Source: Tessaracoccus massiliensis
GTDB lineage: Bacteria; Actinomycetota; Actinomycetes; Propionibacteriales; Propionibacteriaceae
DNA length: 64,000 nucleotides
Assembly (NCBI RefSeq): GCF_000826065.2
Contig: NZ_LN623543.1
Coordinates: 350,144 to 414,143, forward strand
Direction: 5' to 3'
Position 1 is the stretch's first letter. Every line of letters starts with the position of its first letter. This document shows positions 33,967-41,320 of the stretch, one piece after another. A model generated the notes under the pieces. It was not told the origin of the DNA, ran no database searches, and was given only the letters and a program-made list of their open reading frames with translations. The translations under genes were made by a program, and so were the position numbers.

Positions 33967-34518
33967 TCAGACGGCGCGGGAACGGCGGCGGGCGGCCAAC
34001 TCGTCGGAGGGGTCCTCCACGAGCGGGGCATCGGCTGCGGTGCGCTCGCCCGGCAGTTCGGAGAGGGTGCCCTCCAACTCCCGCCAGACGCTGCTGACGG
34101 AGATCATGAACATGCCCTGACCGCCGCGCGAGAGGTCGAACAGTTCGTTGGCGGAGGTCACCTCGTAGACGCTGAACCCATCTGAGACCAGCGTGAGTTC
34201 AGTCAGGTCGTCGACGCCGCGCTCACGCAGGTGTTCGATGGCCAGGCGGATCTGCTGCAGCGAGATGCCGACGTCCAGGAACCGTTTGACGACGCGGAGG
34301 AGGAGGATGTCGCGGAACGAGTACAGGCGCTGGGTGCCGGAGCCTTCGGCGTTACGGATCGACGGGACGACCAGACCGGTGCGGGCCCAGTAGTCCAACT
34401 GGCGGTAGGTGATGCCCGCCACGCGGTGGGCGATGGGGCCGCGATAGCCGGTGTCGCTGGGCACAGGGGCAAAGTCGCCGTCAAAGAGCACTTCTTGCAG
34501 CGCTGCCTTCTTGGTCAC
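33967..34518 (-). CDS. MerR-family regulator (Rv1830-like)
   Basis: A 183-residue regulator with a MerR helix-turn-helix (GITYRQLDYWARTGLV, then RLYSFRDILLLRVVKRFLDVGISLQQIR) and a C-terminal domain ending in a charged tail. In mycobacteria the orthologous position is Rv1830, after the bifunctional nuclease gene; the same order occurs here. No effector-binding Cys is seen. A 151-bp gap upstream separates it from the nuclease gene, so it may have its own promoter. Confidence 0.87.
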   Translation of the reverse strand: MTKKAALQEVLFDGDFAPVPSDTGYRGPIAHRVAGITYRQLDYWARTGLVVPSIRNAEGSGTQRLYSFRDILLLRVVKRFLDVGISLQQIRLAIEHLRERGVDDLTELTLVSDGFSVYEVTSANELFDLSRGGQGMFMISVSSVWRELEGTLSELPGERTAADAPLVEDPSDELAARRRSRAV

Positions 34519-34669
34519 GGTTCCTCACTTCACTCACCCGGCACCAGTGGGTCTCACCGGCGACGCTTCTGACGCTAACCCCCCTCGTGCCCGCCGGTCA
34601 ACGACACGCCCAACACCGGCGAGATTTACACGGGTGTGGTTCGACCTGAGGTTGAGGGTTGTCTCAACT

Positions 34670-35143
34670 TCATGACGTCTCGTCGTCCTCGAAATCCTCC
34701 GGGGTGACCCTGTCGAGGAAGGCGCGGAAGGCCTCCACCTCGTCGCTGGGGGCGGGATCCACCTCGACGCCGGCATGCTCCATCAGGGCCCGCGTGCACT
34801 GGATGGGCCACCCCAGGCGCACCGCAACCGCGACGAGATCACTCGGCCGGGCGTCCACCTCATGGCCGCCCGCATGCAGGGTGGCCCGGTACACGCCATC
34901 GTCAATCGACTCGAGCACGACGGTGCCCTCGCCCGGTTCGAGAAGCGCCAGGACGCTCGCCAGCAGATCGTGGGTCATGGGTCGCTCGGCCGTCTGCCCC
35001 TCCATGGCCACCGCGATCGCCGCGGCCTCTGGGGCGCCGATCCACACGGGCAGGCAGCGCGTGCCGCCGGCTTCCTGCAGGAGCAGCACCGGCGGATCCT
35101 CGGGCGAGATGATGCGGATGCCGAGTACTTCGAGGCCGATCAT
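34670..35143 (-). CDS. Bifunctional nuclease (DUF151) family protein
   Basis: A 157-residue DUF151 protein starting MIGLEVLGIRI, with EAGGTRCLPVWIGAPEAAAI, a GQTAERPMTHDLL loop and DARPSDLVAVAVRLGWPI. This corresponds to mycobacterial Rv1829. Plant and bacterial members were reported to have RNase/DNase activity; the role in actinobacteria is unclear. Position 35143 is chosen by homology over an in-frame start at 35206. It sits between two MerR genes, as in Mycobacterium. Confidence 0.87.
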   Translation of the reverse strand: MIGLEVLGIRIISPEDPPVLLLQEAGGTRCLPVWIGAPEAAAIAVAMEGQTAERPMTHDLLASVLALLEPGEGTVVLESIDDGVYRATLHAGGHEVDARPSDLVAVAVRLGWPIQCTRALMEHAGVEVDPAPSDEVEAFRAFLDRVTPEDFEDDETS

Positions 35144-35174
35144 GGTGCAACAGTAGCCCAGCTCGGCGCAGGGC

Positions 35175-35849
35175 TCAGTGGATCTGGCCGTGGAGAAGGG
35201 CGGCATGGGCTTGGAGCACCGCCTGATAGAGATCCCGCACCACCTCCGGAGGGGGGCCGGGACGGCGCCTGTGCTGATCCAGCACCTGTTCCACGAGTGC
35301 GGCCTCCATCGCCGCGGCCTGCTGCAGGACCCGCAGCTGGCGTAGATCCACCCCGTAATCGGCCAGCTTCCGGGCGGACCTGGCCAGCGCGAGTGCCTCG
35401 GGCCCGTAGAGCTGCGATCCGCGGCGCGGTTGGATGATGCGCAGCCGTTCCAACTGGATGAGCGAGGCCTCCCCCAGCCCTGAATCTGCCAGCACCTGGC
35501 GGCGCGTCATGAGCCCAGGCCCCGTGCTGCGCCGGACCCGCTTCTTGGGCTCCGGAGGCTCATCCACGGGCGCGGCCGCCTCGGTGGGAGGTTCCTCCCC
35601 CCTGTCGATGGCTTCCAACTCCTCGCGGATGACCTTCAGCGGCAGGTAGCGGTCCCTCTGCGCGCGCAGAACGTAGACGAGCCGGTCGATGTCCGCCTGG
35701 CTGAAGCGGCGGTAGCCGGAAGGCTGTTGACGATCCGGCGAGATCAGTCCTTCCGCTTCGAGATACCTCAGCTTGGACACGGAGATGTCCGGGAACTCGG
35801 GACGGATCATCTCCAGGACGACGCCGATGGTGCGCGCCGCGCCGGACAT
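35175..35849 (-). CDS. ftsR: MerR-family cell-division regulator (FtsR/Rv1828-like)
   Basis: A 224-residue protein with the FtsR-type N-terminal HTH: GVVLEMIRPEFPDISVSKLR, LEAEGLISPDR, SGYRRFSQADIDRL, AQRDRYLPLKVIREEL. A second winged-helix-like region (MTRRQVLADSGLGEASLIQL) comes after a Pro/Glu-rich linker. The Corynebacterium orthologue activates ftsZ. ATG 35849 overlaps the stop of the FHA gene by one base. The gene order FHA, FtsR, nuclease, MerR equals Rv1827-Rv1830. Confidence 0.88.
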   Translation of the reverse strand: MSGAARTIGVVLEMIRPEFPDISVSKLRYLEAEGLISPDRQQPSGYRRFSQADIDRLVYVLRAQRDRYLPLKVIREELEAIDRGEEPPTEAAAPVDEPPEPKKRVRRSTGPGLMTRRQVLADSGLGEASLIQLERLRIIQPRRGSQLYGPEALALARSARKLADYGVDLRQLRVLQQAAAMEAALVEQVLDQHRRRPGPPPEVVRDLYQAVLQAHAALLHGQIH

Positions 35850-36340
35850 CAGTTCAGTCCGGGCTCACTCAGCGAGATCGTGGCGCGGTACTTCCCGATC
35901 TGGATCTCGTCCCCCTCGCGCAGGACGGTCCGCCCGTCCAGCAGAGTGCGGTTCACGTAGGTGCCATTGAGGCTACCCAGATCCTCCAGGTAGAGCTTCC
36001 CGCCGCTGCGCACGAACTTGGCGTGGTGGCGCGAGACGGTGATGTCGTCGAGGAAGATGTCGGACTCGGGGTGGCGGCCGACGTTGGTGATGTCTGAATC
36101 GATGAGAAACCGGTTGGAATCACCCGGGCCGCGGTTGACGATCAGCAGCGCGTTGCCCGCAGCCAACGTCTTCGCTGCGGCACGCTCCTGGTCCGTCAGT
36201 TCGACGGAGCGGGGGCCGTCCTCAGCGGCAACCGGGATCATGGTGGTGGTGTCACCGGTGAGATCGGCGAGGGAGGCACCGCAATTGCTGCAGAACCTTG
36301 CCTCGGGCGGGCTGTCAGATCCACAAGTGCGGCACTTCAT
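35849..36340 (-). CDS. FHA-domain protein (GarA/OdhI-like) with N-terminal zinc ribbon
   Basis: A 163-residue protein with a zinc ribbon (Cys at 3, 6, 17 and 20: CRTCG...CSNCG), then a DTTT stretch at 30-33 in the place of the GarA/OdhI threonine phosphosites. The C-terminal FHA domain shows NVGRHPESDIFLDD, TVSRHHAKF and LGSLNGTYVNR. GarA/OdhI binds and inhibits 2-oxoglutarate dehydrogenase in its unphosphorylated form under control of Pkn kinases. Classical GarA has no zinc ribbon, so this is a variant architecture. ATG 36340 gives the zinc-ribbon start. It is tightly linked to ftsR. Confidence 0.87.
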   Translation of the reverse strand: MKCRTCGSDSPPEARFCSNCGASLADLTGDTTTMIPVAAEDGPRSVELTDQERAAAKTLAAGNALLIVNRGPGDSNRFLIDSDITNVGRHPESDIFLDDITVSRHHAKFVRSGGKLYLEDLGSLNGTYVNRTLLDGRTVLREGDEIQIGKYRATISLSEPGLN

Positions 36341-36437
36341 TAGAGTCACATCCTCGTCTCAGCGGGGGCTGGCTCATCCCCGGTCTCAGGCCCTTAACAG
36401 GCTACCTGAGAAAACTTATCATCCTGCGTCAACCACG

Positions 36438-37223
36438 CTAGCGCGGGCGCGCGAACTCGGGCTGCTCAATCTCCACCACGGAGGAGATGTCCAGGGCCTG
36501 GACCTGCTCGATGGACACCTTCCCGCCCACCCGTTCGCCCTCGACCTCGCTGACCAGCCCGCCCCGGAAGCGGGCGCCGGCCTCGAGGGTGGCGGGATCC
36601 CCGATAGCGTCGACGACGTACGGCGCGGCCAGCACCACGCCGTCTGCGGTCACGGCGCCGTTGGCGTCCGTGGCGAAGTGGGAGTTCATCACCAGACGCA
36701 CCGAGTCGTTGAGTTCGATCACCTCGGCGCCGGCATCGCGGAGTTCCTCCACTGCGTTGAGCAGCAGTTCCGCGGAGACGTTGCCGGCCGGGTCATCGAT
36801 CTGGATCCGCACCCCCGGGCCCACCACCGGGACCGTGCCGGCGATGATGCGCGCCTGCTCCAACCTGCGGGAGGCCTCCTCCCGCGCTGCCTGGTCACGA
36901 TCCGCGCCGCTGAGCAGTTCGGTGCGGGAGCGTTCGAGTTCGCGTACCTGGTCCTCCAACCGGCGCGTCTCGCCGGTGACGTTGTCGAGCAGCTGAATGA
37001 GATCCGCCTGCCGCACGTTGGCGAACTCCGGCTGCGTGGCCTGCGAACGCAGGGTCAGCACGACGATCAGCGCCGTCAGAAACAGCGCCACCCCCACCAC
37101 GAACTGCCCGCGGCTCGGCCGGAAGAAGTCCCGCAGCAGTGAACGCTCGGGCTGCGGTTCGGCAGCCCGGCGCGGGGTCTCGTGCTCGACGGAGGACTTG
37201 GCCTCGGCTGTGGGCTCAGGCAT
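36438..37223 (-). CDS. DUF881 family protein (downstream copy)
   Basis: A 261-residue protein with a cytoplasmic N-terminal tail, one membrane helix (FVVGVALFLTALIVVLTL), a coiled-coil-like region (about 85-130) and a C-terminal DUF881 domain with GPGVRIQIDD, GAEVIELNDSVRL and APYVVDAIGDPATLE. It corresponds to Rv1825. DUF881 proteins are linked to division and peptidoglycan synthesis in actinobacteria. It overlaps the small basic protein gene by 8 bp, indicating one transcript. The gcvH gene found next to it in Mycobacterium is absent. Confidence 0.87.
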   Translation of the reverse strand: MPEPTAEAKSSVEHETPRRAAEPQPERSLLRDFFRPSRGQFVVGVALFLTALIVVLTLRSQATQPEFANVRQADLIQLLDNVTGETRRLEDQVRELERSRTELLSGADRDQAAREEASRRLEQARIIAGTVPVVGPGVRIQIDDPAGNVSAELLLNAVEELRDAGAEVIELNDSVRLVMNSHFATDANGAVTADGVVLAAPYVVDAIGDPATLEAGARFRGGLVSEVEGERVGGKVSIEQVQALDISSVVEIEQPEFARPR

Positions 37224-37548
37224 GCAGGACCGCCCTACGGATGGCGGCCGCATTGGTGAAGATCCGGATGCCCAGGACGACGACAACGCCCGTCGACAAC
37301 TGCGAGCCCACACCGATCTGGTCTCCGACGAAGACGATCAGCCCGGCGATGATGACGTTGGAGAGGAACGAGACGAGGAACACCCTGTCGGAGAAGATGC
37401 CCTCGAGGTAGGCGCGCGTCGCGCCGAGGATGGCGTCGAACGCCGCCACGATGGCGATCGGCAGGTACGGGGCCAGGCCGGGCGGCAGGGTGGGTTGCAG
37501 CACCACGCCGACGACGATGCCGGCGATCAGTCCGAGGATGGCGAACAC
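37216..37548 (-). CDS. sbp: Small basic protein (DUF1290)
   Basis: A 110-residue membrane protein with three or four helices (MFAILGLIAGIVVGVVLQP, AIVAAFDAILGATRAYLEG, SNVIIAGLIVFVGDQIGVG), matching the Sbp family encoded between two DUF881 genes in actinobacteria. It starts at GTG 37548 with an AGGAGG ribosome-binding site. Gene order pgsA-like, DUF881, sbp, DUF881 is the same as in Mycobacterium. Function unknown, presumed envelope/division. Confidence 0.92.
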   Translation of the reverse strand: MFAILGLIAGIVVGVVLQPTLPPGLAPYLPIAIVAAFDAILGATRAYLEGIFSDRVFLVSFLSNVIIAGLIVFVGDQIGVGSQLSTGVVVVLGIRIFTNAAAIRRAVLHA

Positions 37549-37557
37549 GTTGTCCTC

Positions 37558-38304
37558 CTACTTCTGCTTCGCGTGGCGCACCGACATCCCCGGGTCTGCG
37601 GAGAGCGTCAGGTCGCCGTCGGCCTGTTCGATGGTCATGGACAGGCCGTAGTTCTGCACGATGAGGTGCCACCAGGCGGCTGCCGTGGTCTCGTTGAATC
37701 TGGCCTGGAGCGTATCAGGGTCGCCGATGGCCTCGACGCGGTAGGGCGGGCTGAGCGATACGTAGTCAACCGTGATCGCCGCCCCCGCGCTGCGGATGGG
37801 AGTCAGTGCGCTGAGGCGTCGGCCGTTGATGCTGACAGCTTCGGCGCCCGCCTGCCGGAGGCCGTTGACCAGCCGGGTGAGGTCACCGTCGAGGACGAGG
37901 CCCTCATTCGAGGTGGCATCATCGGCGTCGTCGACGGTCACGATGATGCCCGGGCCGGTCACGGGCAACCCGCCGGCGGCCAGTTCCAGTTGCGTCAGCT
38001 CCTCCCTCGCGGCGGGGTCGCCGAGCGCCTCCACGCCCAGCCGGCCCACCTCCGCGTCCAGCTGGGAGGCCTGCTCACCGAGCTCGGCCTGCCTCTCCCG
38101 CGCGTCTGCCACCCGCTCGAGCAGTTCCCGGCGCTGTTGGGCCGCGGTGTCCGTGCCGCTGGTGGTCTGGAGGACGGCGAGGGTGATCAGCACCGCCAGC
38201 AAGCAGACCCCGACCAGCAACCTGAGCGGGCGGCGGCGGGGTGCCGTGGTGGTGCGGTACTCCGGCTCCAGAGCCTGCTCCTGCAGATCCGTGAGCAGGC
38301 TCAT
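37558..38304 (-). CDS. DUF881 family protein (upstream copy)
   Basis: A 248-residue bitopic protein with an N-terminal cytoplasmic tail of about 30 residues, a membrane helix (LLVGVCLLAVLITLAVL), a coiled-coil (about 55-95) and the DUF881 domain (GPGIIVTVDD, GAEAVSINGRRL, PPYRVEAIGDPDTL). It corresponds to Rv1823. ATG 38304 is chosen by family length over an upstream in-frame start at 38439, which would run into the neighbouring gene. The stop lies 9 bp from the Sbp start. Confidence 0.87.
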   Translation of the reverse strand: MSLLTDLQEQALEPEYRTTTAPRRRPLRLLVGVCLLAVLITLAVLQTTSGTDTAAQQRRELLERVADARERQAELGEQASQLDAEVGRLGVEALGDPAAREELTQLELAAGGLPVTGPGIIVTVDDADDATSNEGLVLDGDLTRLVNGLRQAGAEAVSINGRRLSALTPIRSAGAAITVDYVSLSPPYRVEAIGDPDTLQARFNETTAAAWWHLIVQNYGLSMTIEQADGDLTLSADPGMSVRHAKQK

Positions 38305-38327
38305 GCTCGCATCGGGGCGACGGCTCC

Positions 38328-38918
38328 TCACCGCGACGCACGCCCCAGCCGCACCGTCTCGCGCAGGTAGAGGAAGCCGGCGGCCCAGTACGCGGCGGCA
38401 CCGGACCAGCCGAGAGCCCACCCGGCCCAGTGCGCCCACCGCCAGTCGAGCGAGGTGGGTGCGCCGAGCAGGATGAGCGGAAAGGCCATCAGGAGCAGCA
38501 TGGTGCCTGCCTTGCCCACCCAGTTGACGGGCAACGCCACCACACCGTGCTTCCTCAGCGCCGGCACCAGGAGGGCCAGCATCACGTCGCGGGCCACGAG
38601 CAGGACCAGGAAGTAGACCGGCACGATGCCGCGCACGAGCAGCGCGATGAGCGCGGCGAGGATGTAGAGACGGTCCGCGACAGGATCGAGCTTGGCGCCC
38701 AGCGGGCTGCGCTGCTTGAGGCGGCGCGCCAGGTAGCCGTCGATCCAGTCCGTCGCGCCGAAGACCATCAGCAGCACGACCGCCGCCACGTCATGGCCCG
38801 CGATGATCAGCCACGCGAAGACCGGCACGGTCAGGAGGCGCACGAAACTGACCGCGTTGGGCAGGGTGACAACGGCGTCAGTGTCGAACTCCTGCGCGGG
38901 AACCAGCGATGAACTCAC
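38328..38918 (-). CDS. CDP-alcohol phosphatidyltransferase (Rv1822/PgsA2-like)
   Basis: A 196-residue membrane enzyme with the CDP-alcohol signature D-W-I-D-G-Y-L-A-R-R-(x8)-K-L-D-P-V-A-D, complete, and the N terminus TLPNAVSFVRLLTVPVFAW typical of PgsA2/phosphatidylglycerophosphate-synthase-like members. It is placed between pimA and the DUF881 cluster, where two conserved actinobacterial blocks meet. By sequence it resembles Rv1822 rather than phosphatidylinositol-phosphate synthase, although its neighbour pimA would need phosphatidylinositol. The exact polar head group is uncertain. Confidence 0.85.
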   Translation of the reverse strand: MSSSLVPAQEFDTDAVVTLPNAVSFVRLLTVPVFAWLIIAGHDVAAVVLLMVFGATDWIDGYLARRLKQRSPLGAKLDPVADRLYILAALIALLVRGIVPVYFLVLLVARDVMLALLVPALRKHGVVALPVNWVGKAGTMLLLMAFPLILLGAPTSLDWRWAHWAGWALGWSGAAAYWAAGFLYLRETVRLGRASR

Positions 38919-38927
38919 GGGCTCAGC

Positions 38928-39953
38928 CTATGTCATCAGAGCGGCGGCATAGACCGCCTCGACACGTGGGCCGACGGCGTCCCAGGAGAACTGTCTGGCC
39001 GCCCGCCACGCGACGGTCGGGTCCGCGGGGGCAGCCAGCCGGGCCCGTACCGCTGCGGCCGCTGCTTCGGCATCGTCGACGGGGAAGAACGTCGACACCT
39101 CAGGGTCTGTCACCACGTCACGGAAGGCGGGCAGGTCGCTGGCGACGACGGCGCAGCCCTGCGACAGAGCCTCGATCAGCACCATCCCGAAAGACTCCCC
39201 GAAGCGGTTCGGGGCCACCAGCACGCTGGCCCGACGCAGCCATCCATCGCGCTCGTCGTCCGGCACTGCGCCCAACGCCTCAACCGGCCCGGCGAGCCCG
39301 TCCCCCGGCCCGATCGCGACGAAGCGGGCCTCCGGGACGGCGTGCGCCACCTCGACGAACGTTCCGTAGCCCTTGCGCGGCTCGTCGAGCCGGCCCAGGA
39401 AGGCCACGATCGGCGGGTCCACCTCCCGCTGGTTCTCCGGCCCGGGACCGACAGGAACGGCGTTCGGGATGACGGTGCACTCCGCCCCGGCCACGGTTCT
39501 TGCCGTGGCCGCGGCGGCCGAGGACACGGCGATGCTCTGTCGCCCCGGCAGAAGGGCTGAGCGCAGCCGAAGTGGCAGCGCCAGCAGGCCCGGGCGGTAG
39601 TGGGCGTGGTGGGTCACCACGAGACGCTCCCGCGCGGCCCGCGCCGCCGCGTAGGCGATGCCCGGGGTCAGGGGTTCGTGGACATGCACGATGTCCGCCC
39701 CGTCCAGGGCAGCCCGGGCCCGCATGGCCTGGTCGGGCACCACCCCCAGGTGAGCGACGGAGCCGTTGAAGGGCAGGCTCATCGCGCGGCCCAGCAGGTG
39801 GACCTCCTCGGTGGACTGGCCGGTGCCGGGGGCGATCACCAACGCGGTATGACCGCGACCGCGCAGCCACTGCGCCAGGCCGAGCACGTGAGTGGCCACT
39901 CCCCCGGGCTGATCGAGCGAGTAGGGGCACACCAGTGCGACGCGCAGACTCAT
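38928..39953 (-). CDS. pimA: Phosphatidylinositol alpha-mannosyltransferase
   Basis: A 341-residue GT4 glycosyltransferase that adds the first mannose from GDP-mannose to phosphatidylinositol on the inner membrane face. It shows VCPYSLDQPGGVATHV, VVTHHAHYRPGLL, VAFLGRLDEPRKGY and VLVAPNRFGESFGMVLIEAL with the GT4 E-x7-E motif. ATG 39953 overlaps the acyltransferase stop (ATGA). Order HIT, acyltransferase, pimA as in Mycobacterium Rv2613c-Rv2610c supports the name, but the usual pgsA1 is missing from the group. Confidence 0.9.
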   Translation of the reverse strand: MSLRVALVCPYSLDQPGGVATHVLGLAQWLRGRGHTALVIAPGTGQSTEEVHLLGRAMSLPFNGSVAHLGVVPDQAMRARAALDGADIVHVHEPLTPGIAYAAARAARERLVVTHHAHYRPGLLALPLRLRSALLPGRQSIAVSSAAAATARTVAGAECTVIPNAVPVGPGPENQREVDPPIVAFLGRLDEPRKGYGTFVEVAHAVPEARFVAIGPGDGLAGPVEALGAVPDDERDGWLRRASVLVAPNRFGESFGMVLIEALSQGCAVVASDLPAFRDVVTDPEVSTFFPVDDAEAAAAAVRARLAAPADPTVAWRAARQFSWDAVGPRVEAVYAAALMT

Positions 39954-40774
39954 CTGAACACCCGGCGCAGCATCAGCCAGTTCTCTGGATGGCGCCGCAC
40001 CGCGTCCGCGAACAAGGCCACGGCCCCGGCCATCAGCTCCTGCACCGTGCCGCCTTCGATGCGGTCTGAGACCTCGAGCCTGAGGTGGCCGCCGTCGAAG
40101 TGGGTCGTGGCCACCCGGAGGTCGGCGCCGGTCCGGCGGGCCAGCAGAGCAGGGCCCGCGGGCACGCCCACCACCCCGTCGGTCACCGGCCAGGGCACGT
40201 TGATGCCTCGCGACGAGAGATCCCGGTCGGCCAGCAGGCACACCATGCGACGCTCAGCCACGTCGTCGGCGAGGCGCTGCATCAGGCCCGGCTGGTCCAC
40301 GGGGTAGATCGTCATCCCCATCCCGGCGCGGGCCGCCGCGAACCGTTCATACACACCACCGGGGAGCCGTTCGGCCACGCTGACCACCTTGATCCCGACC
40401 CGCGCGCACCATGCGCCCGCGAAGTCCCAGGAGCCCATGTGCGGCAGGGCCAGCACCAGGCCAGGCCCGGACAGCGACTCTCTGAGCTTGTTGAGATCCG
40501 ACGGCGCGATGGCGGCCACCTTGAGCACCTCGTCGTCCCGCCACTCGGCCAGGCTCAATGACCAGAGGTTGTTGCGCAGCCAGTTCTCCAACAGGAGGCG
40601 TCGCTGTCGGCGGGTGGGCGGCGCCCCCGTGGCCCTCTCGATCGTGTCGGTCCAGGCGTCGACGGCGGGCAGCCGCTTCAGCGCGACCAGCGGAGCCAAA
40701 GCCCGGGCCAGAACGTCGGCCGTGCGCCGCGGCACCCGCCGTCCCAGACGCCAGGCGAGACCCGTGAGGTCCAC
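39950..40774 (-). CDS. patA: Phosphatidylinositol mannoside acyltransferase-like (LpxL/HtrB family)
   Basis: A 274-residue membrane-associated acyltransferase with the HxxxxD motif in LPHMGSWDFAG and further family segments (VCLLADRDLSSRGINV, PAGPALLARRTGADL). It acylates the mannose of phosphatidylinositol mannosides in mycobacteria (PatA/Rv2611c). It starts at GTG 40774, one base after the HIT stop, and overlaps pimA by ATGA. Confidence 0.87.
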   Translation of the reverse strand: MDLTGLAWRLGRRVPRRTADVLARALAPLVALKRLPAVDAWTDTIERATGAPPTRRQRRLLLENWLRNNLWSLSLAEWRDDEVLKVAAIAPSDLNKLRESLSGPGLVLALPHMGSWDFAGAWCARVGIKVVSVAERLPGGVYERFAAARAGMGMTIYPVDQPGLMQRLADDVAERRMVCLLADRDLSSRGINVPWPVTDGVVGVPAGPALLARRTGADLRVATTHFDGGHLRLEVSDRIEGGTVQELMAGAVALFADAVRRHPENWLMLRRVFR

Positions 40775-40775
40775 G

Positions 40776-41318
40776 TCAGCCGCGCCAGGCCTCGGCCAGG
40801 ATCCTGCGCGCGTCCCCGAGGAGCTGCGGCACCGCGCGGGTCTGGCCGATGACAGGCATGAAGTTCATGTCGCCCTTCCACCGCGGCACCACGTGCTGGT
40901 GCAGGTGCGCCGCGATGCCCGCGCCCGCCACGTCACCCTGGTTCATCCCCAGGTTGAAGCCGTGCGGCTTGGAGACGCCGCGCACCACCCGCATGGCCTG
41001 CTGCGTGAGCTCGGCCACCTCGCGCGTCTCGTCAACGGTGAGGTCCGTGTAGTCGGAGACATGCCGGTAAGGGCACACGAGCAGGTGCCCCGGCGAGTAC
41101 GGGAAGAGGTTCATCACCACGAAGGCGTGTTCGCCGCGAGCCACGATCAGGCCATCCTCATCGGAGCGCTGCGGGGAGGTGCAGAACGGGCAGTCGTGGT
41201 CCCCCGTCGGCTTCCCCTCCCCTTCGATGTAGACCATCCGGTGCGGCGTCCACAGGCGCTGGAAGGCATCCGGGACCCCGGGCAGCGAGCCGCTGGCCTC
41301 GATCTCGAAATCATCCAT
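40776..41318 (-). CDS. HIT-domain protein (Ap4A phosphorylase-like)
   Basis: A 180-residue histidine-triad protein with the triad H138-L-H140-Q-H142 (HLHQHVVP) and NQGDVAGAGIAAHLH. CPFC in the N-terminal part is probably a zinc site. The Mycobacterium counterpart Rv2613c is an Ap4A phosphorylase with the same place in the thrS-pimA cluster. ATG 41318 is 3 bp past the thrS stop, so it is co-transcribed. Substrate by homology only. Confidence 0.9.
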   Translation of the reverse strand: MDDFEIEASGSLPGVPDAFQRLWTPHRMVYIEGEGKPTGDHDCPFCTSPQRSDEDGLIVARGEHAFVVMNLFPYSPGHLLVCPYRHVSDYTDLTVDETREVAELTQQAMRVVRGVSKPHGFNLGMNQGDVAGAGIAAHLHQHVVPRWKGDMNFMPVIGQTRAVPQLLGDARRILAEAWRG

Positions 41319-41320
41319 GG

